Source: Firmicutes bacterium UBA5227
Lineage (GTDB): Bacteria > Bacillota > Clostridia > Tissierellales > Sedimentibacteraceae
Direction: 5' to 3'
Length of the DNA: 60,330 nucleotides
NCBI GenBank assembly: GCA_002409285.1
Contig: DHUT01000065.1
Location: 20,588-80,917 of the forward strand
The notes below the pieces were generated by a model. It was not told the DNA's origin, made no database searches, and worked only from the letters and a program-made list of their open reading frames with translations. The position numbers and the translations under genes are program-made. Of the stretch, positions 17,305 through 27,029 are shown one piece after another (the first letter of the stretch is position 1; every line of letters starts with the position of its first letter).

Positions 17305-17557
17305 TAGCTTCTTTCAGCACGTTTTCAATTTTTTCAAATGTAGGAACACCTTCATGAACTTTTACTCCACCAACATAGAATGCGGGAACATAGTAATAAT
17401 CATGGGCGTTTGCAGCCTGAACGTTTTGAGATTCTTCTATCATTTCTATCTCAACGCCTGAATATTCCGGATTTTTAGTTTTAAGTGCTTCTACCATTTT
17501 CCTTGCCCTTTTGCAGTGAGGGCAGCTTTCCAAATAAAACATCTTTACTTCTTTCAT
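17297..17557 (-). CDS. small thioredoxin/glutaredoxin-like protein
   Basis: An 86-residue thiol-disulfide protein with active site CPHC at residues 12-15 (LESCPHCKRARKMV). The cis-proline segment is YYVPAFYVGG. It reads as a glutaredoxin-size thioredoxin fold without an N-terminal extension. An AGGAGGAA site precedes the ATG. It is 14 bases downstream of hemZ and probably in the same transcript. The physiological partner is unknown. Confidence 0.85.
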   Translation of the reverse strand: MKEVKMFYLESCPHCKRARKMVEALKTKNPEYSGVEIEMIEESQNVQAANAHDYYYVPAFYVGGVKVHEGVPTFEKIENVLKEAIK

Positions 17558-17571
17558 AGTTCCTCCTGTTG

Positions 17572-19074
17572 TTATTTCAATAATTCTTTTTTCTTATCCA
17601 GTATTTCATTCATACGACCCTTATACTCTTCAAGGCTCTTAAAATTATGTACCGGAATGTGCCTGTCAGAACTTATTTTTATTTTGCTGGATGCTCCAAG
17701 TCCACAGGCAAGTATTGATTCTAATTCTTCTGTTATTACAATATTGTAAATTCCTTCTCTGCCAGGAAGTGTAAAACCTGCGTTTTCAGAATTTCCTTTT
17801 ATATTTTTCTGTCTGTACATATAGTAGGGATTATATCCGGCTTCAGTACACCACCTGTGTACCACATCATTCATCTTTCCTATTAAATCATAATCCTTAT
17901 AAAGTTTTTCGCTTTCCCTTGTAAGCTCTGACTTCTTTTTGTATGCCAGGGCATGAACCGTTATATTTTCAGGTCTTAATGCAGCCACCTGTGAAATAGT
18001 TCTTTTAACATCTGATTCATCCTCCCCGGGCAAACCAAGTATAATGTCCATATTTATGCAGTCAAAGCCGATTTTTTTTGCCATTTCATATTTGAGCATA
18101 ATATCAGCCGCTGTATGGTTTCGTTCCATGGCCAGAAGAGTTTTTTCATTCATGGTCTGGGGATTGATGCTTATGCGGTTTACACTGTTTTCCTTTAAGC
18201 AAAGGAGTTTTTCTTCGGTTAATGTATCAGGTCTTCCTGCTTCAAAGGTTATTTCTTTTATTTCAGATAAATCATAGTATTTTTTTATGGGAGCAAATAT
18301 TATGTTTATCTGTTTTTCACTTAATATTGACGGTGTTCCTCCGCCTACGTAAATGGTATTAAGATTTAAACCTTTTTCAATAGCCATTTTTATTGTTTGT
18401 TCTGTTTCATAAACAAGCGATTCAAGGTAGTCATTAATTATATCTTCCCTGCAGCCTACAAAGGAAGTAAAGGAGCAATAAATGCACTTTGAAGGGCAAA
18501 AGGGTATGCCAATATATAAATTATAATTGTTGTTGTTTTGCTCTTCGTTGATATAGTATTCTTCTATTTTTAAAATATCCCATAAGAATTTTATTTTTTC
18601 ATCTGTTACTTCGTATGTTTCACGTAATATTCTTGTTATTTCTTCATCTGTCTTATGGTGTCTTCTTGCCGTTATCATTATTTTAACTACCCTGACTCCG
18701 GTAAGTATGCCATAGTCGGGAGTTACATTGTAATATCTTTTAAGCACCTGGTGAATTGCCTTTACAACAACAGTTTTCCTAAGTTTTTTATTATTTTCAC
18801 ATTCCAGAATAATTTCATTTCCTTTATATTCCGACTCAAAAAGAAGCTTATCATTGCAGTACAAGCTTGCCCTGCCTACTTCATCCCCATCTTCTTCCGA
18901 CAATGTTGATATCAATCTTAATATGTCATCACCAATATCGTAAGTCTCTTCAATTTCTGTTGCGGTTTCTTCAGCTGTTTTAATTTCACAGTCAATATTT
19001 AAGTCAAAAATCCTGAGAGCATTTCTGCACTCATATTCATAATTATGACCCCAAAAGTAATATATAAGTTTCAT
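17572..19074 (-). CDS. hemZ: HemZ-type radical SAM coproporphyrinogen dehydrogenase-like protein
   Basis: A 500-residue radical SAM enzyme with the cluster motif C-x3-C-x2-C in IPFCPSKCIYCSF near residue 190, then GGGTPSIL and the HemN-like C-terminal domain. The N-terminal 170-residue extension is the mark of HemZ. B. subtilis HemZ is linked to anaerobic haem synthesis, but many anaerobes carry it without a haem pathway, so the true substrate here is open. Its ATG overlaps the stop of the upstream hydrolase (ATGA). Confidence 0.9.
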   Translation of the reverse strand: MKLIYYFWGHNYEYECRNALRIFDLNIDCEIKTAEETATEIEETYDIGDDILRLISTLSEEDGDEVGRASLYCNDKLLFESEYKGNEIILECENNKKLRKTVVVKAIHQVLKRYYNVTPDYGILTGVRVVKIMITARRHHKTDEEITRILRETYEVTDEKIKFLWDILKIEEYYINEEQNNNNYNLYIGIPFCPSKCIYCSFTSFVGCREDIINDYLESLVYETEQTIKMAIEKGLNLNTIYVGGGTPSILSEKQINIIFAPIKKYYDLSEIKEITFEAGRPDTLTEEKLLCLKENSVNRISINPQTMNEKTLLAMERNHTAADIMLKYEMAKKIGFDCINMDIILGLPGEDESDVKRTISQVAALRPENITVHALAYKKKSELTRESEKLYKDYDLIGKMNDVVHRWCTEAGYNPYYMYRQKNIKGNSENAGFTLPGREGIYNIVITEELESILACGLGASSKIKISSDRHIPVHNFKSLEEYKGRMNEILDKKKELLK

Positions 19075-19694
19075 TGCTGTACAAAAGGATTATGCTGTTT
19101 TTCATATTTTATTGTGGAAGGTGAGTTGTGGCCCGGATAGATAATGGTATCATCGTCATATTTAAAAATTTTATTTTTAATCGAAGCTATTATATCTTCG
19201 TATGAACCTCCGGGGAAATCTGTTCTGCCAATAGATGAATTAAACAGTGTGTCTCCTGTCAGCATAATGTTTTCAACCTTGATGCATATTCCTCCCCTGG
19301 TATGCCCGGGTGTATGTATTATTTTCAGATCCAGATCCCCGAGCTTAATAATATCTCCATCCTCTAATTCCACATCAGGAGTAATTGATATGCTTTTTCC
19401 GGTTACCATTTTTGATAAATTAATATTTGCATCTTTCAATGCTTCGGCATCGTCCTTATGTATGTATACTTTTGCACCGTACTTTTCTACCAAATCATTT
19501 ACCGCACCTATGTGGTCTCCGTGAGCATGAGTTAAAATTATCATCGTCGGTGTCAGCCCATGTTCCTTCAGTTTACTTACTATTCTGTCAAAATCAGCCC
19601 CCGGGTCTATAATTGCAGCTTCTTTTGTGGTTTCCGAACCTATTATGTAACAGTTTGATAAAAAAGACCCCACTGTCATTGCCTCAAATATCAT
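19071..19694 (-). CDS. metallo-beta-lactamase-fold hydrolase (glyoxalase II-like)
   Basis: A 207-residue MBL-fold protein with the metal motif THAHGDHIG, a second ligand region HTPGHTRGG, LTGDTLFNSSIGRTD and a C-terminal PGH. This size and set fit the YqgX/GloB-like hydrolases that accompany hemZ, dtd and relA in many Clostridia. GGAGGATTT precedes the ATG. The substrate is probably a thioester, by family only. Confidence 0.9.
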   Translation of the reverse strand: MIFEAMTVGSFLSNCYIIGSETTKEAAIIDPGADFDRIVSKLKEHGLTPTMIILTHAHGDHIGAVNDLVEKYGAKVYIHKDDAEALKDANINLSKMVTGKSISITPDVELEDGDIIKLGDLDLKIIHTPGHTRGGICIKVENIMLTGDTLFNSSIGRTDFPGGSYEDIIASIKNKIFKYDDDTIIYPGHNSPSTIKYEKQHNPFVQQ

Positions 19695-19702
19695 AAATCC
19701 TC

Positions 19703-20152
19703 CTAAAATAATTTTTTACTGTCCAGCATTATTGTAACCGGTCCGTCGTTAATCAGTTCAACCTGCATTGAAGCTCCAAATTCACCGCATCGGACAGTTA
19801 TTCCCTTTTCCTTCATTCTATCGATAAAGCTTTCATACATGGGAACTGCCTTGTCGGTCGCTGCCGCACGGATGAAGCTTGGTCTTCTTCCCTTTCTTGC
19901 ATCTCCCAGAAGCGTAAACTGAGAAACTACGAGCAGCTCTCCATTTTCATCTGTCAGGCTTTTATTCATCTTGCCATTTTCATCCTCAAATATTCTTAAA
20001 TTCGGAACCTTATCTGCCATGTATTCCAGATCCTTTTCCTCGTCATCTTCTTCAACTCCAAGCAAAAACAAGATACCCTTTCCTATTTCTCCTATTGTCT
20101 TATTGTCTATCGAAACACTTGCACTCCTGACACGCTGCACAACGCCTCTCAT
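19703..20152 (-). CDS. dtd: D-aminoacyl-tRNA deacylase
   Basis: Removes D-amino acids and glycine from mischarged tRNAs. The start MRGVVQRVRSASVSI, the catalytic SQFTLLGD, and the Gly-cisPro motif in NDGPVTI are all present. It is 149 residues. The ATG at 20152 follows AGGAGG; the 15 extra codons upstream overlap the relA end and are rejected. It is 13 bases from relA. Confidence 0.96.
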   Translation of the reverse strand: MRGVVQRVRSASVSIDNKTIGEIGKGILFLLGVEEDDEEKDLEYMADKVPNLRIFEDENGKMNKSLTDENGELLVVSQFTLLGDARKGRRPSFIRAAATDKAVPMYESFIDRMKEKGITVRCGEFGASMQVELINDGPVTIMLDSKKLF

Positions 20153-20165
20153 TATATACCTCCTG

Positions 20166-22352
20166 CTACTTTTTATTTCTGTATACTTCAAGGACACCGT
20201 CCAACCGTTTTATCTTTTTCATAAGGTCTTCTATTTGTTTAGTGTCGTTTATTTCAAAGCCTATATCAACTATTGCTACCTTTTCCTTATTTACCCTCAA
20301 ATTAAGAGATACAGCATTAAGCTTAGCCTCAGAATACAGATTTGTTAAATCCTGAAGAAGCTTAGGTCTGTCAAGTGCCTTTATTTGAAGTTCACTCAAA
20401 AAGGTTGCTTTTTTGCCTGTATCCCACTCCACCTCAATAAATCGTTGATCTTCACTATCATTTAAATCGTGAACATTAGTACAGTCAGATCTGTGTATGG
20501 AAACGCCTCTACCTCTGGTAATATAACCAACTATAGCATCCCCCGGAACAGGATTGCAGCATTTTGAAAAACGTACCTTGACATTATCTATTCCTTTAAT
20601 AATGACACCGGAGGCATGTTTTTCTATTTTAGACGGAACCTTGTTTGCATTGCCCGCATTTTTTTCAAGGCTTTCAAGCTTTTCAAGTTCAATTTTATCT
20701 TTGTTTTTTTCCAGATATATTAACTTAAGTCTGTTTACAATCTGGTTTTCTGTAATACCGCCGCCTCCAACTGCCGCATAAAGGTTCTCCGAAGTATTCA
20801 TGCTGTATTTATCAGCAACAAATTTAACCCAGTCATCTTTCAGCAAATCTGCGGTCTGAAAACCCTGCTTCTTTATTTCACGTTCAACAAGCTCTTTTCC
20901 TTTTTCTACATTGAAATCTTTGTCTCTTTCTTTAAAGAATTTTCTGATTTTTGATTTAGCCTGATTGGACGCAGCGATTTTCAGCCAGTCCCTGCTTGGA
21001 CCGGCACTTGATTGGGAAGTTAATATTTCAATCTGGTCTCCGGTTTTAAGCTTTGTGTCTATCGGAACAATTCTTCCGTTTATTTTTGCTCCAACACATT
21101 TATTGCCTACCTGACTGTGAACTCTGTAGGCAAAGTCTATGGGAGTTGAGCCTTTTGGTAAATTGACAACTTCTCCCTTTGGAGTAAAAACAAAGACTTC
21201 ATCAGCATATAAATCAATTTTCAGAGCCTCCATAAATTCCTGAGGATCATTTGTTTCCTGCTGCCACTCAAGCATCTGCCTTAACCAGTTTAATTTTTCT
21301 TCATAATTTGTCTGCTCGTCAATTCCCTCTTTATATTTCCAGTGGGCTGCAATACCATATTCAGCAGTCCTGTGCATTTCCAGAGTTCGGATTTGAATTT
21401 CAAAAGGTTCACCATCAGGACCTATTACGGTGGTATGCAAAGACTGATACATATTTGGCTTTGGCATTGCAATATAGTCTTTAAATCTGCCGGGTACAGG
21501 TTTCCAAAGAGTATGAACGGTACCCAGTGCACCATAGCAGTCCTTAATGCTGTCTACTATAATTCTTATGGCGATAAGGTCATAAATCTGTTCAAAGGAT
21601 TTATGCTTAAAATACATTTTCTTATAAATTGAGTACAGGCTTTTAGGCCTCCCCTTGATTTCTGATTTTATTCCGGCTTCCAGCAGCTTTTCGGAAATAG
21701 TGGAAATGATTTGAGATATATAGTCCTTCCTCTTTTCGCTTTTTTCCTGAACTTTTTTAACTAAATCCTCATATCCGTCAGGGTCAATGTATTTTAAGCT
21801 TAAATCTTCCAGCTCCCACTTAATAGATGCCATACCGAGACGATTAGCTATTGGTGCATATATTTCAATAGTTTCCATCGCCTTTTGATATTGTTTTTCC
21901 TTGGGCATATATTGAAGCGTTCTGATATTATGAAGCCTGTCTGCTAATTTTATTATAACAACCCTGATGTCCTTGGACATGGCGATTATCATCTTTCTTA
22001 AAGATTCGGCCTGACGCTCTTCCTTGTTGCGGTATTTAACCTTGCTGAGCTTTGTAACGCCGTCCACCATGTTGGCAATTTCTTCACCGAATTCTTTTTT
22101 TATTTCCTCATAGGTAATACCTGTATCTTCCACAACGTCATGGAGAAGACCTGCAGCTATAGTTTGCACATCCATATGCATATCAGCTAAAATAAGCGCA
22201 ACATTATATGGGTGAACAAAATATCTCTCACCTGAAAACCTTGTCTGTGCATTTGAATGTGCCATTTCAGCATAGTAGTATGCCTTGGTTACAACACCGA
22301 TATCCGCATTAGGATTGTATGATTCAATTTGATTAATAATATTTTCCAGCAT
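20166..22352 (-). CDS. relA: bifunctional (p)ppGpp synthetase/hydrolase
   Basis: A 728-residue long RSH enzyme controlling the stringent response. The HD hydrolase domain is intact (VHPYNVALILADM, LLHDVVEDTG). It also has a synthetase domain (KPNMYQSLHTTVIGP), a TGS domain (VFVFTPKGEVVNLPKGSTPI), a zinc-finger-like FSKCCNPVPGD and a C-terminal ACT domain. Both activities should be present. The ribosome site is weak (CGGTGAA). Confidence 0.97.
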   Translation of the reverse strand: MLENIINQIESYNPNADIGVVTKAYYYAEMAHSNAQTRFSGERYFVHPYNVALILADMHMDVQTIAAGLLHDVVEDTGITYEEIKKEFGEEIANMVDGVTKLSKVKYRNKEERQAESLRKMIIAMSKDIRVVIIKLADRLHNIRTLQYMPKEKQYQKAMETIEIYAPIANRLGMASIKWELEDLSLKYIDPDGYEDLVKKVQEKSEKRKDYISQIISTISEKLLEAGIKSEIKGRPKSLYSIYKKMYFKHKSFEQIYDLIAIRIIVDSIKDCYGALGTVHTLWKPVPGRFKDYIAMPKPNMYQSLHTTVIGPDGEPFEIQIRTLEMHRTAEYGIAAHWKYKEGIDEQTNYEEKLNWLRQMLEWQQETNDPQEFMEALKIDLYADEVFVFTPKGEVVNLPKGSTPIDFAYRVHSQVGNKCVGAKINGRIVPIDTKLKTGDQIEILTSQSSAGPSRDWLKIAASNQAKSKIRKFFKERDKDFNVEKGKELVEREIKKQGFQTADLLKDDWVKFVADKYSMNTSENLYAAVGGGGITENQIVNRLKLIYLEKNKDKIELEKLESLEKNAGNANKVPSKIEKHASGVIIKGIDNVKVRFSKCCNPVPGDAIVGYITRGRGVSIHRSDCTNVHDLNDSEDQRFIEVEWDTGKKATFLSELQIKALDRPKLLQDLTNLYSEAKLNAVSLNLRVNKEKVAIVDIGFEINDTKQIEDLMKKIKRLDGVLEVYRNKK

Positions 22353-22411
22353 ATATTCACCGTTTTGAATGATTTATTCTAATATCCTTTGATAAAGTAA
22401 GATTTAAATTC

Positions 22412-22927
22412 TTAGTTATACTTTACCAGTGACTCTACCCTATATCCTTTTAATTTTTCTCTCCCGTTTAAATCCTCAAGTTCTATTAAAAAGCCCATGC
22501 CCACAACCTCGCCTCCGAGCTTCTCCACAAGCTTGGCAGCAGCATACATTGTACCGCCGGTTGCAAGCAAATCATCAACAATAAGAACTCTTTGCCCTGG
22601 TTTTATAGAATCTTTGTGTATTTCCAGCCTGTCAGTTCCGTATTCCAATTTGTATTCATAGCTTACTGTTTCTGCAGGAAGCTTTCCCGGTTTCCTTACG
22701 GGAACGAATCCTGCGTCCAGCAGGTACGCAAGAGGAGTAGCAAAAATAAAACCTCTTGATTCAGGTCCTACAATCAGCTCTGCATTCACATCCGAGAACT
22801 TTTCCGCCAGTTGATTTATGCACTCCTTTAATGCTTTTGAATCTTTTAAAAGTGTTGTTATATCTTTGAAGCTTATTCCCTCTGAAGGGAAATCTTCTAT
22901 AACACGAATTTCATCTTTTAAATCCAT
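22412..22927 (-). CDS. apt: adenine phosphoribosyltransferase
   Basis: Salvages adenine to AMP with PRPP. The PRPP loop VLIVDDLLATGGT, the flexible-loop VGPESRGF and the EYGTDRLEIH region are present. It is 171 residues. The start at 22927 (MDLKDEIRVIEDFP) has GGAGGAAGT upstream; an ATG six codons earlier overlaps that site. It lies between recJ and relA as in many Firmicutes. Confidence 0.96.
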   Translation of the reverse strand: MDLKDEIRVIEDFPSEGISFKDITTLLKDSKALKECINQLAEKFSDVNAELIVGPESRGFIFATPLAYLLDAGFVPVRKPGKLPAETVSYEYKLEYGTDRLEIHKDSIKPGQRVLIVDDLLATGGTMYAAAKLVEKLGGEVVGMGFLIELEDLNGREKLKGYRVESLVKYN

Positions 22928-22964
22928 ACTTCCTACTTCCTCCATTTAAGAGACTATTAAGAGA

Positions 22965-24887
22965 CTATTTTTTTATATACAGCACGTCATTTTTTAAGGC
23001 ATATTGCATATTATCAGCCTTTTTAAGCATACATATTATCTCTTCCGCCGTTATCTTAGTATTATATAATTTATTCAGCTTTTCCACAAGCAAAAAAATA
23101 TCAGTCTTGATAATTTTCGATTTTGTTTTATTGATGATGGAATATAACGCCTTCATTTTTTCCTTATCAATGGTATACTCAAATTCGTCATGTTCTTCCA
23201 CATTCTCCAAAATAAGCTGTATGTTCTTTTTGCCGTTAAATTCATTTAAGTTCAAAGTTACTGCATATGCTAAAGGTTTTGTAAGCACCTTTTCAAGAAT
23301 ATTTATTTTACCAAAACCAATTACCGGCACTTCTTTACCATTTTTTGAAAGGACAAAACTAATATGGCTTCCGTTTTTCCCAACTTTTTTGATGCCTTTT
23401 AAATCAGCGTCCATAACTGCCAGAACAGGCTTGGGATTTCCCGCCCCAAAAGGTTCAAACCTGCAGATATCATTGTATAGTTCAAAGCCTATATCGCTCA
23501 CATTCACATATACGTCTGATTCAATTTCATTGCAGTCCCCGATACCTTCTGATTGGATATAATTGTTAAGCTCATTTGCAAAGGCATTAATATCTTTCTC
23601 CAATATTGTCAATCCTGCCGCAAGCTTATGTCCTCCATACTTAATAAGATACTGATCCGCTGATTTAAAAGCTTCAAATATATTGATGCAGTCAAAGCTT
23701 CTGGCCGAGCCTTTGCCAACGCCATCCTTTAGTGAAATGACAATGCTGGGTTTTTCATACTTCTCCGTAAGCCTGGAGGCAACTATTCCAAGTACCCCTT
23801 CGTGCCAGTTTTCACCGGCCACAACAATAATATTTTTTTTATACAAAAAACTTGCTTCTATATTATTTACGGCTTCTTCAAAAATAACCCCTTCAGCCTG
23901 TTTACGAAGTAAATTTAAGCTTTCAAGCTCTAACGCAAGATGTTCGGCTTCAGTTTCATCCGTTGCAAGCATCAGCCTGATTGCTTTTTTTGCGGTATCC
24001 ATTCTTCCGGCGGCATTTATTCTGGGTGCAATTATAAATCCTATGTGATAAGATTCAATAACCTTTCCGGCTATCCCGGAAACCTCCATAAGCTTTTTCA
24101 AACCGGTTATTTTTGTATTGTTTATCTTCTGCAGCCCATTTTTAGCTATAATTCTATTGTCACCTTTTAATTCAACAATATCGGCAATGGTTCCAAGACA
24201 AGCAAGCTCAAGAAGTACGTCCTCCACATCTTTATCTTTAACTTTTAAAAATTTATTTAAATAATTTAAAAATTTAAAAGACAGTCCCGCCGCACACAAA
24301 TTTTTGTTTTTCGACGAACAGTCTTTTTGCTTTGGATTTATGACAGCATAGGCATGAGGAATTCTATCATTGCACTGATGATGATCCAAAATTATAACAT
24401 CCTTGTTCAGGTTGTTAATATGGCTGATTTTTTCCGCTTCCGCTATGCCGCAGTCAACTGTTATAATTAAATCCGCCTTTAGGGAACCACCTTTAAGACC
24501 TTCTATAAAATCCGTGCTTATGCCATAGCCTTCACTTTCCCGTTCGGGAACATAGTAATCAATTATTGCCCCGGCTCTTTTCAGAAGTATCATAAACTGG
24601 CTTATGGATGTTACACCATCTACATCATAATCTCCGTAAACTATGATACTTTCCTTGTTGTTTACAGCTTCCAAGACCCTTTGGCATCCTTTTTCCAAGT
24701 CTTTATAATGTTCTGCTTCCTCGAAATATTTGAAGTCAGGGTCAAGGAATTCTTCTATTTCCTGAGAAGTATTTAAATTCCTGTTTAACAGTATTTGCGA
24801 TGATATGTTTGACAGATTAAATTCCTTACTTATTTCTTCAATCTCACTCTTACTATATTCATTCACTTTGAGCTTCACTTTTTTCAT
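22965..24887 (-). CDS. recJ: single-stranded-DNA exonuclease RecJ
   Basis: A 5'-3' ssDNA exonuclease of recombination and mismatch repair. DHH motifs are IVYGDYDVDGVTS, VDCGIAEAE and ILDHHQCN, DHHA1 has GGHKLAAGL, and an OB domain follows. I prefer the start at 24887 (MKKVKLKVNEYS), about 640 residues. The frame opens at 24932 inside the upstream lapA-like gene, and either start overlaps that gene's end (29 or 74 bases). The GGAG lies 12 bases from the ATG, so the exact start is uncertain. Confidence 0.93.
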   Translation of the reverse strand: MKKVKLKVNEYSKSEIEEISKEFNLSNISSQILLNRNLNTSQEIEEFLDPDFKYFEEAEHYKDLEKGCQRVLEAVNNKESIIVYGDYDVDGVTSISQFMILLKRAGAIIDYYVPERESEGYGISTDFIEGLKGGSLKADLIITVDCGIAEAEKISHINNLNKDVIILDHHQCNDRIPHAYAVINPKQKDCSSKNKNLCAAGLSFKFLNYLNKFLKVKDKDVEDVLLELACLGTIADIVELKGDNRIIAKNGLQKINNTKITGLKKLMEVSGIAGKVIESYHIGFIIAPRINAAGRMDTAKKAIRLMLATDETEAEHLALELESLNLLRKQAEGVIFEEAVNNIEASFLYKKNIIVVAGENWHEGVLGIVASRLTEKYEKPSIVISLKDGVGKGSARSFDCINIFEAFKSADQYLIKYGGHKLAAGLTILEKDINAFANELNNYIQSEGIGDCNEIESDVYVNVSDIGFELYNDICRFEPFGAGNPKPVLAVMDADLKGIKKVGKNGSHISFVLSKNGKEVPVIGFGKINILEKVLTKPLAYAVTLNLNEFNGKKNIQLILENVEEHDEFEYTIDKEKMKALYSIINKTKSKIIKTDIFLLVEKLNKLYNTKITAEEIICMLKKADNMQYALKNDVLYIKK

Positions 24888-25356
24888 TATGCTCTGCTGC
24901 TCCGGTACCTTCTGCTTTAATTGCTGATTCAACCGATACTTGTTTTGATTTGATCGAATTTAGCTCATTATTAAGTCTTGCAATTGTTTCCGACTGAACT
25001 TTGTTTTTTTCCTCAAGTTGGGAAACTTTTTCAGTAAGTGAGTTGTTGCCATCCTTCAGTGAATTAATTTCTGCTTCCATTGTTTTAACATTGTTGTCAG
25101 CCAGAACCTTGTCATTTTCAAGTGTCTTGAGTTTATTTTTTATTTCCTTTGATTCAGATCTCTTCTTAAATTGTCTGGTAGTCCCTAAAATTAATACTAT
25201 TACCGCACCTATAATGATGCAGGTCATTATTACAACAGCCAAAGGCGTTCTGAATGTGGCAAAAAACAAATCCACGTCAACCGGTGCTCCGTTTTGAATT
25301 GCAAAAATCGCTACAAATATGGCCAATATTAAAATAATTATAAAACTAACTTGCAT
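24859..25356 (-). CDS. LapA-domain (DUF1049) membrane protein with coiled coil
   Basis: A 165-residue protein. Two membrane helices (about residues 4-20 and 38-60) flank a loop containing NGAPVDVDLFF, the LapA/DUF1049 pattern. A long Lys/Glu/Asn-rich coiled coil runs from about residue 65 to 145. In E. coli LapA works with LapB in envelope lipid control, but a monoderm-type Clostridium would use it otherwise. It occupies the place between scfB and recJ where many Clostridia carry secDF. Confidence 0.8.
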   Translation of the reverse strand: MQVSFIIILILAIFVAIFAIQNGAPVDVDLFFATFRTPLAVVIMTCIIIGAVIVLILGTTRQFKKRSESKEIKNKLKTLENDKVLADNNVKTMEAEINSLKDGNNSLTEKVSQLEEKNKVQSETIARLNNELNSIKSKQVSVESAIKAEGTGAAEHNEKSEAQSE

Positions 25357-25529
25357 AGTAACTCTCCTCTCTCCGTATCATTAGTAGAACTGATTTAACA
25401 TATTATACTATATTTACATATATATTTACCACTATTTTTTGAAATTAAACTATTATGTTTTAAACTTCCGATACTATTCACAGCAATATAGCAAATAATA
25501 TCTGTATATAACGTTTAACAGAGAATTCC

Positions 25530-25583
25530 GGAGCGATTTTTACTTTTTTATTTTTTATTTTTTATTGTTGATAAAATCGCTCC
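25530..25583. repeat. palindrome GGAGCGATTTT/AAAATCGCTCC around a TTTTTTA tandem tract
   Basis: Perfect 11-base arms (25530-25540 and 25573-25583) enclose a tract of three TTTTTTA-type units. The 269-base spacer 25357-25625 between scfB and the lapA-like gene holds only this and AT-rich sequence. It may act as a terminator for scfB, but the stem is followed by no clean T run. Confidence 0.55.
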
Positions 25584-25625
25584 TAAGATCTGGTTTTCAA
25601 AATTTTAGCAAATAGTAACAAACTT

Positions 25626-26960
25626 TCAGCTCAGCATTGCTTTTATATAAATTGAGCATTCAATACGCTTTTTCTCCAGCTCACACCCAACCCTGTAGGG
25701 AGTAGTAAAATCTCCGTTAAAGTTGTAAGCATTGGCATGACAGCCGCCGCTGCAATAATATTTTGCCCAGCAGTCCTTGCATGCAGGTTTTTCGTTTACA
25801 GATACATTTCTGAACTTGTCAACCACGTTGTCTTTGTTTATACCTTCATCAACATTGCCTATTATGAACTCTTCCTGACCCACAAACTGGTGACAGGGAT
25901 AAAAATCACCTGTAGGTGTAACGGCAATATATTCTGTTCCTGCTCCGCAGCCAACAGACCTTTTATAAATACACGGCCCTCCATCTAAGTCTATATTAAA
26001 ATGGAAAAACTGGAACTTCTTGCTTTCATCTCCATAGGAATCAATATACAGCTTTGCAAGTTTTTCATATTCCATTTTTAAAACATCTATATGCTCTTCC
26101 TTCAATGCATACTCTTCTTCAGGATCGGCAACTACGGGTTCAACTGAGATTTTATCAAATCCCAGATCCCTTATATGTCTCACATCCTCTGAAAAATCCA
26201 GATTATAAGCCGTATATGTGCCTCTTGCAAAATAATCCTTGTCCATTCTTTTGTTAACAAAGTTCTTAAAGTTATTTACAATAATATCATAGCTGCCCTT
26301 TTCATTGACGGTTTTTCTCATACGGTCATTTGTAGTTTTCCTTCCGTCAATACTCAATACAACATTGTCCATATTTTCATTAATGTAGTCAATCTTCTCA
26401 TCGTTTAGCAGCACGCCATTTGTGGTTATGGTAAATCTAAAATTTTTGTTATATTCTTTTTCTATTGCCCTGCCGTATTCCACAAGCATTTTTATTGTTT
26501 CAAAGTTCATCAAAGGCTCTCCTCCAAAGAAATCCACTTCAAGATTTCTCCTGGAACCTGAATTTTTAACCAGAAAATCTAATGCTTTTTTACCTGTCTC
26601 AAAATCTAATAATGCTCTTTCTCCATTATAGCTCCCCTGGGATGCAAAGCAGTATTCACATCTAAGGTTGCAATCATGGGTCATATTAAGGCACATCGCC
26701 TTGATTGCAGGTTTTATTTTATTTACGGTGTTAATATTCTCAGTATATAGCATATCGTTTACTATGAGGTAATTTATTTCCGAAATAGCCTCATCGGTTA
26801 TATCCTTGCCATATTTTTCCCTAATTTTCTCAACCTTATGTTTAAATTTAAAATTTTCACCGGTTAATAAATCGTATGTTACTTCGTCAACAACATGCAC
26901 AAGACCGCTGTTTGTATCAACAGCAAAATACATATTGTCCATACTGAATAGGTGTATCAT
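25626..26960 (-). CDS. scfB: SCIFF peptide maturase, radical SAM/SPASM
   Basis: Forms thioether crosslinks in the SCIFF peptide encoded just upstream. The radical SAM cluster motif is C-x3-C-x2-C in HDCNLRCEYCF. The auxiliary SPASM cysteines are visible in RSVGCGAG, YPCHQF, PACKDCWAKYYCSGGC and VGCELE. The length of 444 residues fits the family. The N-terminal ~90 residues form the RiPP recognition element. The start at 26960 follows GGAGG; the frame's earlier TTG overlaps that site. A terminator separates it from scfA, so maturase should be made in smaller amounts than peptide. Confidence 0.95.
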   Translation of the reverse strand: MIHLFSMDNMYFAVDTNSGLVHVVDEVTYDLLTGENFKFKHKVEKIREKYGKDITDEAISEINYLIVNDMLYTENINTVNKIKPAIKAMCLNMTHDCNLRCEYCFASQGSYNGERALLDFETGKKALDFLVKNSGSRRNLEVDFFGGEPLMNFETIKMLVEYGRAIEKEYNKNFRFTITTNGVLLNDEKIDYINENMDNVVLSIDGRKTTNDRMRKTVNEKGSYDIIVNNFKNFVNKRMDKDYFARGTYTAYNLDFSEDVRHIRDLGFDKISVEPVVADPEEEYALKEEHIDVLKMEYEKLAKLYIDSYGDESKKFQFFHFNIDLDGGPCIYKRSVGCGAGTEYIAVTPTGDFYPCHQFVGQEEFIIGNVDEGINKDNVVDKFRNVSVNEKPACKDCWAKYYCSGGCHANAYNFNGDFTTPYRVGCELEKKRIECSIYIKAMLS

Positions 26961-27000
26961 CTTTTCCTCCAAAAAATTTTAAGGTTCGTTCAGATGCAGT

Positions 27001-27026
27001 AAAAAAGTAGTGGCTCCGGCCACTAC
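27001..27026 (-). terminator. terminator or attenuator between scfA and scfB
   Basis: On the minus strand GTAGTGGC-CGGA-GCCACTAC (27007-27026) is followed by TTTTTT, three bases after the scfA stop. It should stop most transcripts, with read-through supplying scfB. Confidence 0.85.
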
Positions 27027-27029
27027 AGT

